This document shows, one piece after another, positions 1 to 5,406 of a DNA stretch of 5,448 nt. Source of the stretch: an uncultured Alphaproteobacteria bacterium (lineage in GTDB: Bacteria > Pseudomonadota > Alphaproteobacteria > Bin95). Every line of letters starts with the position of its first letter. The first letter of the stretch is position 1. The stretch spans positions 1-5,448 of the forward strand of contig CAJXVF010000219.1 of the NCBI GenBank assembly GCA_913060845.1, given 5' to 3'. Under the pieces are notes generated by a model. That model was given only the letters and a program-made list of their open reading frames with translations. It was not told where the DNA came from and made no database searches. The translations under genes were made by a program, and so were the position numbers.

Positions 1-48
1 CGAGATGTAGAGAGGTCTCGTGGGCTCGGAGATGTGTATAAGAGACAG
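1..48 (+). other. Nextera P7-side adapter (non-genomic)
   Basis: This is artificial sequence. Bases 15-48 match the 34-base Nextera read-2 transposase adapter and end in the 19-bp Tn5 mosaic end AGATGTGTATAAGAGACAG at 30-48. Bases 1-6 (CGAGAT) match the inner end of the Illumina P7 oligo. Bases 7-14 (GTAGAGAG) sit exactly where the 8-base i7 index belongs and match what I recall as index N707 in adapter orientation. Genomic sequence starts at 49. The adapter interrupts the rsmB reading frame, so nothing biological should be read from these bases, including any apparent transposon end. Confidence 0.97.
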
Positions 49-175
49 GATCAAGCGGAATTTGACGGCCAAGCACTGCATCCAGAACGCTAAGTGCAGC
101 ACGGCGCGATGATCCTTGAACCTGAACCTTCGGCTGGGCTTTGCCCTTCTTGCCGCTCGGCTTGGCGGCGTTCAA
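49..175 (-). CDS. rsmB: 16S rRNA (cytosine-967-C5)-methyltransferase RsmB, N-terminal fragment
   Basis: Only the first 42 codons are present; the frame runs into adapter at base 48. The fragment opens with a Lys/Pro-rich leader ([16 protein letters not shown]), then [21 protein letters not shown] at about residues 22-42. That is the first helix region of the NusB-like RNA-binding domain that begins RsmB/Sun proteins. In the full family this domain is followed by a SAM-dependent methyltransferase domain that makes m5C967 in 16S rRNA in the cytoplasm; that part is off the contig. The chosen start is TTG at 175-173, which overlaps the htpX stop as TTGA, with a weak AAGG upstream. No ATG lies in frame nearby, and a CTG at 181-179 is the only other close candidate. 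The htpX-rsmB order is familiar in alphaproteobacteria and supports the call. NusB itself is less likely because of the leader and the context. Confidence 0.83.
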
Positions 176-1050
176 CCCCAGGGGCCTTGGCGTGTCGTGG
201 TTAGGCCCATTTGCATCGCCATATCCTGTAATCGGGCGATCCGGTTCGCCATTGCTGGGTGGGTAGAGAACAAGCCATCGCGGGCGTGTTTGTGCAGTGG
301 GTTCACAATGAACATATGCGCCGTTTGCGGGTTTGCTTCTGCGGCATGATTGTCAATCCGCTGCGCCCCTTGATCCAGGCGGTTCAGCGCGGATGCGAGC
401 CAGAGCGGATTGCCGCAGATTTCAGAACCAATCCGATCCGCCTCATATTCTCGCGTTCGGCTAATCGCCATCTGTACGACAGCGGCGGCCATGGGCGCCA
501 ATATCATCATCAAAATCGCGCCAACCATACCGAGCGGATTGTTACGACCGCCGCCAAAGAACAGTGCAAAATTACCCAGCATGGAGATCGCGCCAGCCAA
601 GGTGGCGGTAATGGTCATCAGCAACGTGTCGCGGTTTTTAATGTGCGCCAGCTCATGCGCCATCACGCCAGCGGTTTCTTCGTGGTTTAGTGTTTGCAGC
701 AGGCCTGTAGTGGCAGCCACGGCAGCATTTTCTGGGTTGCGGCCCGTCGCGAAGGCGTTTGGCTGCGGGTTCTCGATCACATAGACCTTCGGCATCGGCA
801 GATCAGCAGCTTTAGCCAAGTTTTCGACCATCTTATAGAGTTGTGGCGCAGATGCAGCGTCGACGGGATGCGCGCCATGCATCCGTAGGACCATTTTGTC
901 AGAACGCCAATATGCGAACAGGTTCATGGCGGCGGCAATGCCAAGCGCCAGAAGCATACCGCCCGCGCCGCCGAGCATGAAGCCAAGGGCGCCGAATAAC
1001 GCCGTCATGGCAGCTACAAGCATGAACGTGCGACCGTAGCTGCTGCCCAT
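172..1050 (-). CDS. htpX: Membrane zinc metalloprotease HtpX (peptidase M48B)
   Basis: HtpX is an inner-membrane, zinc-dependent endoprotease that degrades misfolded membrane proteins with its active site on the cytoplasmic side. In well-studied bacteria it overlaps in function with FtsH. The 292-residue length is normal for the family. Two hydrophobic helices occupy roughly residues 8-27 and 29-47. The zinc-binding HEXXH motif is HELAH at 132-136, and the third ligand is probably Glu201 in TREYEAD, with the conserved Asp205. Further hydrophobic segments lie at about 144-166 and 172-196. The segment [11 protein letters not shown] at 94-104 is also typical of the family. The ATG at 1050 is preceded by GGGAGAG with somewhat long spacing, and the protein begins at the expected place relative to the first helix. 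The stop overlaps the rsmB start, suggesting co-translation. A possible promoter lies in the 97-bp gap upstream. All key residues look intact. Confidence 0.97.
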   Translation of the reverse strand: MGSSYGRTFMLVAAMTALFGALGFMLGGAGGMLLALGIAAAMNLFAYWRSDKMVLRMHGAHPVDAASAPQLYKMVENLAKAADLPMPKVYVIENPQPNAFATGRNPENAAVAATTGLLQTLNHEETAGVMAHELAHIKNRDTLLMTITATLAGAISMLGNFALFFGGGRNNPLGMVGAILMMILAPMAAAVVQMAISRTREYEADRIGSEICGNPLWLASALNRLDQGAQRIDNHAAEANPQTAHMFIVNPLHKHARDGLFSTHPAMANRIARLQDMAMQMGLTTTRQGPWG

Positions 1051-1114
1051 GGGGCGATACTCTCCCAGAATCGGTGGTTCGGCGTGCTGAAACTGCTGCG
1101 TCGTAGATCAGAGC

Positions 1115-1145
1115 TTATTTGGTATCAGTGAGGCAGGCCGTCAAG
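1115..1145 (-). promoter_or_regulatory. Candidate promoter for htpX-rsmB
   Basis: On the minus strand CTTGACG (1145-1139) resembles a -35 element and is followed after 17 bases by an A/T-rich CCAAATA (1122-1116). The CTTG core could fit either a housekeeping or a heat-shock sigma factor. The -10 match is poor for both, so this is only a plausible position. Part of the -35 overlaps the last codons of the VWA gene, whose stop is at 1149-1147. It is the best promoter-like pair I could find in the htpX upstream gap. No convincing hairpin terminator was seen between the two genes. Confidence 0.25.
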
Positions 1146-1146
1146 A

Positions 1147-2559
1147 TCAGGACGAAGCTTTCACCACGTGCACAAGCTCGTTCACGAAGCGCTCTAGATG
1201 CGACAGCGTGTTTACCTCACGGTGCATGTGACAGTAAGGCCGATAGCGCAGAATTTCGGAATCGCCAGTGCCCCAAAGCGGCGGCGGTTCTGGGTTCAGC
1301 CACAGAATACGCTTCGAGCGTTCATGGATTTCTTTCAGGATATCTGCGCGCGGCTCTGTGTTGTTGCTGCGTCCATCGCCCAGGATCACTACCGTTGTGC
1401 GCTTATCCAGATCATCCAGGAAGCCTTGCTCGCGGAAGTTCTCAAAGCTGTGGCCGTAGTCGGTCGGCATATAACCAACGGCGTTCATGATGTGATCAAC
1501 GGCAGTGTCGACATCATGACGCTTAAAGAAATCACTTGTTTCAATCAGCTTGCCGGAGAAAGCAAAGCTGCGCACGTCATTCAGAATATCATGCAGCGCA
1601 TAAAGAAATTGCAGCAGAAACCGTGCAACCGTAGCAACAGAGCCGGAGACGTCACAGATCGCCATGACCTTTGGCTTGGATATCTTTTTCCGCTTCCATT
1701 CCAAATTGAACATGATGCCGTCATTGGCATAATTGCGGCGCATAGTGCGGCGAAGGTCGAGCGTGCCGCGATTGCGACGCTTAGGCTTGCGGGAATGCAG
1801 GGCCGCCAGCCGTTTCGCAATTTTGGCAACAAGCCGGCGCATTTCTTCCTGGTCCCGACGGTCCAGGTTGCCGAGGCGGGAGCGGCGCAAACGGCCTTCC
1901 CGCAAATCCCGGCTGGTCTCTGAGCCATACAGCGATAGGCGCTTTTCAACGAGATCACGGGTGGCTTCAAACAGACGGGAGCGGGCTGCTTCCAGCGTCG
2001 CTGCTTCGCCGCCGCCTTGGCCGGATGGATCACCACCTTCGCCCTGACCTTGGCCTTGCCCGGAGCCTTCGCCAGCTTGTGCTTCGCGGATTGCTGCGTC
2101 GAGGCCCTCCAGGCCCATCTGGCGCATAATACGCTGGGTATAGAGGCCGCGTTGGGTAAAGAATTTGATGTTTTCAATGCCGACTTCTGTTGCTGCTTCT
2201 TCCATCGCGACCATCAGTTCGCTCTGGTCGGCATCCAGCAGCATTTTGGCTAGCTTATCGTCGGTCTCAACGGGGCCATCAGGGCGGTCTTCATCGTCGT
2301 CGTGATCATCATTGTCAGCGACAGCGGCGAAGAACGCGTCAAAACAGGCGTTGAAGCGGGTTTTTTCTTCCGGCGTTTTGGCGACGGCTAGGCCGAGGCC
2401 CTGCTTCAGGATTTCCCGGTCTTCCCAGCCAACGAAGTTCACCACGGCAACGGCATCCAGCGTCTCAGCGACGGAGACGCGAACGTCCGCGCCGCGCACG
2501 ACGCGGATGAAGTTGACGATCGTCTTATCGATCTCGCCCGTAGGTGCCCCGCCGTCCAT
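1147..2559 (-). CDS. VWA domain-containing CoxE-like protein
   Basis: This 470-residue cytoplasmic protein (no signal peptide or membrane segment) belongs to the CoxE-like VWA family. These proteins act with a MoxR-type AAA+ ATPase in maturation of metalloenzymes or other complexes; CoxE of Oligotropha is needed for CO dehydrogenase maturation. The C-terminal VWA domain starts at about residue 295. Its metal-ion (MIDAS) site is complete: DVSGS at 303-307, Thr366 in PTDYGHS, and Asp395 in ILGDGRSN. The family-typical ending RILWLNPEP (417-425) and WGTGDSEILRYRPYC (429-443) is present. The N-terminal half is helical. It carries an acidic run at 82-91 (DNDDHDDDED) and a Gly/Gln linker at 163-184, and a basic stretch (about 221-275) precedes the VWA fold. 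The start has GAGG 9 bases upstream. The gene begins 3 bp after the ATPase stop, so the two are almost certainly one transcript. The client protein is unknown. Confidence 0.95.
   Translation of the reverse strand: MDGGAPTGEIDKTIVNFIRVVRGADVRVSVAETLDAVAVVNFVGWEDREILKQGLGLAVAKTPEEKTRFNACFDAFFAAVADNDDHDDDEDRPDGPVETDDKLAKMLLDADQSELMVAMEEAATEVGIENIKFFTQRGLYTQRIMRQMGLEGLDAAIREAQAGEGSGQGQGQGEGGDPSGQGGGEAATLEAARSRLFEATRDLVEKRLSLYGSETSRDLREGRLRRSRLGNLDRRDQEEMRRLVAKIAKRLAALHSRKPKRRNRGTLDLRRTMRRNYANDGIMFNLEWKRKKISKPKVMAICDVSGSVATVARFLLQFLYALHDILNDVRSFAFSGKLIETSDFFKRHDVDTAVDHIMNAVGYMPTDYGHSFENFREQGFLDDLDKRTTVVILGDGRSNNTEPRADILKEIHERSKRILWLNPEPPPLWGTGDSEILRYRPYCHMHREVNTLSHLERFVNELVHVVKASS
2008..2073 (-). 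other. Gly/Gln/Glu-rich linker in the VWA protein
   Basis: Residues 163-184 of the VWA protein read GEGSGQGQGQGEGG, then DPSGQGGG. This low-complexity, probably disordered stretch separates the N-terminal helical region from the basic segment and VWA domain. The imperfect GQG repetition at DNA level makes length variation between relatives likely. A flexible tether fits a protein that must present its VWA domain to an ATPase ring, but that role is inferred. Confidence 0.8.
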
Positions 2560-2562
2560 TGG

Positions 2563-3513
2563 CTAACGCCTCACAGCCTTTTCAGACATGCGAACAAGCT
2601 CCAGGGCCTGCCGGTCTACCACCGTGATATCTTCTTCGAACTTCAAGATGACATTCAACGTCTGACGGACCAGATCGCCATCAAGCTCAGATGCATTCAG
2701 CAGCATCAACGCCCTGGCCCAATCCAGCGTTTCGCTGACGGAGGGATGCTTTTTCAAGTCCAACTCGCGGACACCTTGAACGAAAGCGACCAGTTGCTGC
2801 ATCAGCGCGTCGGTCAGGTCCGGTACGCGAGCGCGCAGGATCTGCTGCTCGAGCTTGGCTTCTGGGAACGGCACGTAGAGATGCAAGCACCGACGCTTCA
2901 GGGCGTCCGATAGCTCACGGGTATTGTTGGAGGTCAGGAATACGAACGGCTTCTGCTTGGCTTTGATCGTGCCAAGCTCCGGAATGGAAACCTGAAACTC
3001 AGACAGGACTTCCAGAAGGAACGCTTCGAATTCATGGTCCGCTTTATCGATCTCATCGATCAGCAGAACGGACCCGCCTTCTTCCCGCATTGCCTGCAAA
3101 ATTGGGCGTGGGGCGACAAACTGTTCGGAGAAGAACAGGTCTGAATGCTGGTGCAGCTTGTCCATTGATGCCGCTAGCGTTTCCGCACCGCCAAGCACTT
3201 CACCGATCTTATCGCGCAAAATCTGGGTATAGAGCAGCTGTTTGGCGTAGCGCCATTCATACAGTGCCTTGGCTTCATCCAGGCCTTCGTAGCACTGCAG
3301 GCGGATCATCGGCAGGTCCATGAACGCCGCCATGGTGTTCGCGAGTTCGGTTTTGCCGACGCCAGCAGGGCCTTCTACGAGGATTGGCTTCTCAAGATTG
3401 CCAGCGATGAAGATCGCGGTGGCGATAGACTTGGAGCAGATATAACCAAGTTCGGCGAAACCATTGGTGATCGCGTCAATATCGGCCAGCTTGGCCGCGT
3501 GCTGTTCAAGCAT
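2563..3513 (-). CDS. MoxR-family AAA+ ATPase (CoxD-like)
   Basis: This 316-residue cytoplasmic ATPase is of the MoxR/AAA_5 type, which uses ATP hydrolysis in a ring to remodel or activate client proteins together with a VWA partner. Walker A is GPAGVGKT at 48-55 and Walker B is VLLIDEID at 149-156. Sensor 1 is TSNN at 194-197 and the probable arginine finger is in LKRRC at 205-209. ETLDWARAL at 261-269 lies in the sensor-2 region and is characteristic of the CoxD-like branch. CYEGLDEAKALYEWRYAKQLL (74-94), including the YEWRYAKQ stretch, is also typical of that branch. All catalytic motifs look intact and length is normal. An in-frame TGA six codons upstream of the ATG rules out a much longer start; the ribosome site is weak (CCGGA). 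The adjacent CoxE-like VWA gene confirms the pair. No carbon monoxide dehydrogenase or other obvious client is in the window, so a cox symbol would be unjustified. Confidence 0.95.
   Translation of the reverse strand: MLEQHAAKLADIDAITNGFAELGYICSKSIATAIFIAGNLEKPILVEGPAGVGKTELANTMAAFMDLPMIRLQCYEGLDEAKALYEWRYAKQLLYTQILRDKIGEVLGGAETLAASMDKLHQHSDLFFSEQFVAPRPILQAMREEGGSVLLIDEIDKADHEFEAFLLEVLSEFQVSIPELGTIKAKQKPFVFLTSNNTRELSDALKRRCLHLYVPFPEAKLEQQILRARVPDLTDALMQQLVAFVQGVRELDLKKHPSVSETLDWARALMLLNASELDGDLVRQTLNVILKFEEDITVVDRQALELVRMSEKAVRR
2569..2572 (-). promoter_or_regulatory. Ribosome binding site of the VWA gene
   Basis: GAGG lies 9 bases upstream of the ATG and inside the last codons of the ATPase gene. 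Translation of the two proteins is therefore probably coupled. It supports the ATG at 2559 as the start. Confidence 0.6.
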
Positions 3514-3549
3514 GAAAATGTCCGGGCAACGTCAGGAATAAGAGGTGAG

Positions 3550-3578
3550 ATTGTGCAGTGGCTGGCAAGGCCATGCAA
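3550..3578 (-). promoter_or_regulatory. Candidate promoter for the MoxR-VWA pair
   Basis: TTGCAT (3578-3573) and CACAAT (3555-3550) are separated by 17 bases, the ideal housekeeping-sigma spacing. The -10 element matches 4 of 6 consensus bases and the -35 only 3 of 6, so support is modest. The site is in the 95-bp gap between the small secreted protein gene and the ATPase gene, where a separate transcription start would be expected. The remainder of the gap shows no terminator-like hairpin; only a 4-bp inverted repeat (TGGC-CTT-GCCA) was seen. Confidence 0.3.
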
Positions 3579-3608
3579 GCTTCTGAATTTAGCGTATGTG
3601 CAGCGACC

Positions 3609-4010
3609 TCAACGAGGCGGCGGCGCTTCGGCGTTCAAGGCAGGACCAGCATAGGCGCCGCGATAGGCTTCAATGGCGCTGCGGGATTGCTCTAGGTCTG
3701 TCAGGGCTTCCGTGCGGGCGCGGACAAGGCCGGTTTCCAGCGCTTTGCGAATGGCGTCGTAGTCCTGATTAGCCTCGGACCCGACACAATCCATGAAGGT
3801 TTTCATTTGGGCGAAATAGCGGTTGAACGCATCGACGGCCAAATTATAGGACAGGGCGTCTGCAATATTCACCGGCGGCGGTGGCGGCTTATAGCAACGG
3901 TTTGATGACCACAGGCTATAATCCGCGATCTGTGGATTATCCAAGCTGCCAGCTGTCACCGGAGTGACAAATAGCGCTATCAGAATGGATATGACCGCCA
4001 CTCGGATCAT
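3609..4010 (-). CDS. Small secreted protein of unknown function
   Basis: I do not recognise this 133-residue protein. A clear signal peptide (MIRVAVISILIALFVTPVTA) ends in a VTA|GS-type cleavage site after residue 20, so the mature protein of about 113 residues should reach the periplasm or beyond. The cleavage region has no lipobox cysteine. The mature part contains only two cysteines, Cys39 and Cys75, which could form a disulfide. A run of five prolines at 42-46 follows the first cysteine, the segment from about 49 to 118 looks helical with many charged residues, and the C-terminus ends in EAPPPR. The start ATG overlaps the thioesterase stop as ATGA, so translational coupling is likely and the start is well fixed. 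Coding quality (signal peptide, overlap, sensible composition) argues that it is real despite no assigned family. Confidence 0.82.
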   Translation of the reverse strand: MIRVAVISILIALFVTPVTAGSLDNPQIADYSLWSSNRCYKPPPPPVNIADALSYNLAVDAFNRYFAQMKTFMDCVGSEANQDYDAIRKALETGLVRARTEALTDLEQSRSAIEAYRGAYAGPALNAEAPPPR

Positions 4011-4480
4011 TTTCGCGGCACGCGTTTGGTGACGGCGCTGGCGGAAAGGATGGGCTTATCACCAGCGGTAATCAGGCAGCGCGCGAACGCCATAGATCTA
4101 CCGCGCCGGGTCAATTCCGCTTTGGCGACAATGAAATCGCCTTCAAATCCTGCCGACAGAAACTCTGAATTCAGGGAGACTGTAATGGCACGCTCGCCAT
4201 CCAGTCCGTCACGGCACGCGGCGCAGAGCGCCATGTCGGCCATGGTCATCAGTAACCCGCCGTGGATAGATCCGCCGGTATTGCAGTGCTTGGCTTCCGC
4301 CAGAAGATAGATTTCGCCGCTCGGCCCGCCAGTCCGCATATAGAACGGGCCGGTCAGCGTTTCCAGTGGGTCAATGGGATCACTGATCTCAAAGGCCGCT
4401 GGGAAATCGGCAGGCGCGCTGGTGTTTTCGGCGTTAGGCATGGCGATATGCGTGATCCAGCTCTTCTGATGACGATCCAT
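4007..4480 (-). CDS. PaaI-family hotdog-fold thioesterase
   Basis: This is a 157-residue acyl-CoA thioesterase-type protein of the hotdog fold, which in this family hydrolyses aryl- or acyl-CoA thioesters as an oligomer in the cytoplasm. The signature is NTGGSIHGGLLMTMADMAL at 67-85. His73-Gly74-Gly75 sits at the start of the central helix, and Asp82 in that helix is the likely catalytic acid or base. The following strands (ITVSLNSEFLSA at 99-110, DFIVAKAELTRRGRSMAFARCLI at 115-137, PILSASAVTKRV at 143-154) fit the rest of the fold. The family is often 130-160 residues, so this length is normal. The ATG at 4480 has a strong GGAG 5 bases upstream; an alternative ATG at 4441 has no such site. 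The gene lies 26 bp after the hydrolase stop and overlaps the next gene by 4 bp. Substrate cannot be told from sequence. Confidence 0.93.
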   Translation of the reverse strand: MDRHQKSWITHIAMPNAENTSAPADFPAAFEISDPIDPLETLTGPFYMRTGGPSGEIYLLAEAKHCNTGGSIHGGLLMTMADMALCAACRDGLDGERAITVSLNSEFLSAGFEGDFIVAKAELTRRGRSMAFARCLITAGDKPILSASAVTKRVPRK

Positions 4481-4485
4481 CCCGA

Positions 4486-4489
4486 CTCC
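4486..4489 (-). promoter_or_regulatory. Ribosome binding site of the thioesterase gene
   Basis: GGAG lies 5 bases before the ATG at 4480. It favours that start over the in-frame ATG at 4441, which lacks a purine-rich site. Confidence 0.65.
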
Positions 4490-4506
4490 ATGTCAGGCGG
4501 GGCACT

Positions 4507-5268
4507 TTAGCGCCGAGGCGCTTCAGCCACCATACGCTTAGCGCGCAAAGTCCTCGCCATAAAGCGGGCAATGGTATTCACCGCATCTTTGTGGGTCTTG
4601 CTGGAGAGCGAATGCCCGACCCCTTTATAAATTTTCATCTCAACCGGTCCGCCGACCTTTTCAATCGCCTTGGAGACAGCAAGCGCGCGCTTGAAAGGCA
4701 CGACCCGGTCCCTTGATCCATGCACGATCAGCGTCGGCGGCAGGTTGATGACGGCGCTTTTCGGAATATGGCCTGAAAGCCCGCCGCCCAAGCTAACAAC
4801 GGCCCGCACACGTTTGTCTGCAACACCAAGCGCCAGTGCGTGGAATCCACCCAGCGACATGCCGTAGACGCCAAGCGAATCCGCGCGCACATCCTTACGG
4901 CTGGCCAGGAAACTCAACGCATTTTTGACGATCCGTTCCCGGGTCTGGAAAATGCGCGGGCTTGCTTTGCCTTTCCGATTGCCAAGACCATCATAGTAAT
5001 GGACCACGGCGGCAGCGATGCCGCGTTCAGCCATGGCTTTGGCGAATGGGTAGACGAACCATCCGCGTCCCAACCCTGATGCGCCGTGCAGCACAAGTGC
5101 GCCTGGAACGGCGCGTGAGCCAATTGGGCGGTAAATTTCAACGCGCACAGTCCGTCCCTCATGGCGAAAGGACGTTGCAATCCGCTGGACAGCAGCGTGT
5201 GCATCCTGTGCGAGGATGGCGAACGCAAGCATTGCCGCCAGGAATGGGAGTACGAGAAAACGCCTCAA
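4507..5268 (-). CDS. Exported alpha/beta hydrolase, dienelactone hydrolase family
   Basis: With the start at TTG 5268 the protein has 253 residues. It begins with a signal peptide (RRFLVLPFLAAMLAFAILAQDAHA) likely cut after AHA at residue 25, so it should act in the periplasm or outside. The rest is an alpha/beta hydrolase: an early LVLHGASG at about 58-65 supplies the oxyanion-hole region, the nucleophile is Ser138 in GMSLGG, the acid is probably Asp187 in HGSRDRVVP, and the base is His219 in GVGHSLS. True dienelactone hydrolases use cysteine as nucleophile, so an esterase- or peptidase-like activity on an unknown substrate is likelier. The frame stays open upstream to 5376, but the extra 36 residues are polar, would bury the signal peptide, and lack a ribosome site. 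The TTG at 5268 has GAGG 5 bases upstream. It leads the hydrolase-thioesterase-small protein cluster. Confidence 0.92.
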   Translation of the reverse strand: MRRFLVLPFLAAMLAFAILAQDAHAAVQRIATSFRHEGRTVRVEIYRPIGSRAVPGALVLHGASGLGRGWFVYPFAKAMAERGIAAAVVHYYDGLGNRKGKASPRIFQTRERIVKNALSFLASRKDVRADSLGVYGMSLGGFHALALGVADKRVRAVVSLGGGLSGHIPKSAVINLPPTLIVHGSRDRVVPFKRALAVSKAIEKVGGPVEMKIYKGVGHSLSSKTHKDAVNTIARFMARTLRAKRMVAEAPRR

Positions 5269-5273
5269 GCCAG

Positions 5274-5277
5274 CCTC
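5274..5277 (-). promoter_or_regulatory. Ribosome binding site fixing the hydrolase TTG start
   Basis: GAGG is followed by 5 bases and then TTG at 5268-5266. Initiation here places the RRFLVLPFLAAML stretch right at the N-terminus as a proper signal peptide. It is the main reason to prefer this start over the longer open frame. Confidence 0.65.
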
Positions 5278-5370
5278 ATTCTGTTCATATTCGGTTGTTA
5301 GGATTTCATTAGTGTTACAACCACAGGCTTCGTTAGGAAACCCGCCAACGCATTGGTGCGACTCTGTTTT

Positions 5371-5385
5371 CCACAAGCATTGTGG
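5371..5385. repeat. 15-bp inverted repeat upstream of the hydrolase gene
   Basis: CCACAA-GCA-TTGTGG is a perfect 6-bp palindrome around a 3-bp centre, about 100 bp upstream of the hydrolase start. The heptamer AACCACA that overlaps one arm recurs in inverted orientation about 65 bp nearer the gene (TGTGGTT, minus strand). The arrangement could be a dimeric regulator's operator; it is too short and lacks a T-run to be a good terminator. A chance occurrence is possible. The rest of the upstream region (5269-5406) shows no convincing promoter or coding sequence. Confidence 0.4.
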
Positions 5386-5406
5386 TTAAGGCGTATGGCT
5401 TAATAC

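Noticed and set aside
30..48. Tn5 mosaic end as evidence of a native transposon
   Set aside because: It is directly joined to Nextera read tails and index bases at both contig ends, so it comes from library preparation.
1198..1923. A 241-codon open frame on the plus strand, antisense to the VWA gene
   Set aside because: It lies wholly inside a well-supported gene with a full MIDAS site, has no recognisable domain, and is the sort of long antisense frame expected in GC-rich coding DNA.
1581..2177. A 198-codon minus-strand frame shifted within the VWA gene
   Set aside because: Its translation is low in acidic residues and rich in Lys, Arg, Ala, Cys and Trp, typical of an out-of-frame shadow, and it overlaps conserved coding sequence.
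2563..3513. Naming the ATPase and VWA genes coxD and coxE
   Set aside because: The families match, but no CO dehydrogenase structural genes are in the window, and similar pairs occur in organisms that do not oxidise CO.
3561..3577. TGGC-CTT-GCCA hairpin between the small protein gene and the ATPase gene as a terminator
   Set aside because: The stem is only 4 bp and no T-run follows.
5269..5376. Longer hydrolase start at TTG 5376 giving 289 residues
   Set aside because: No ribosome site precedes it, the extra 36 residues are polar with three cysteines, and they would place the signal peptide internally.
5388..5403. Pair of TTAA boxes (minus strand TTAA near 5403 and 5389) as a CtrA site
   Set aside because: The spacing is 10 bases instead of the 7 expected for a full CtrA box.
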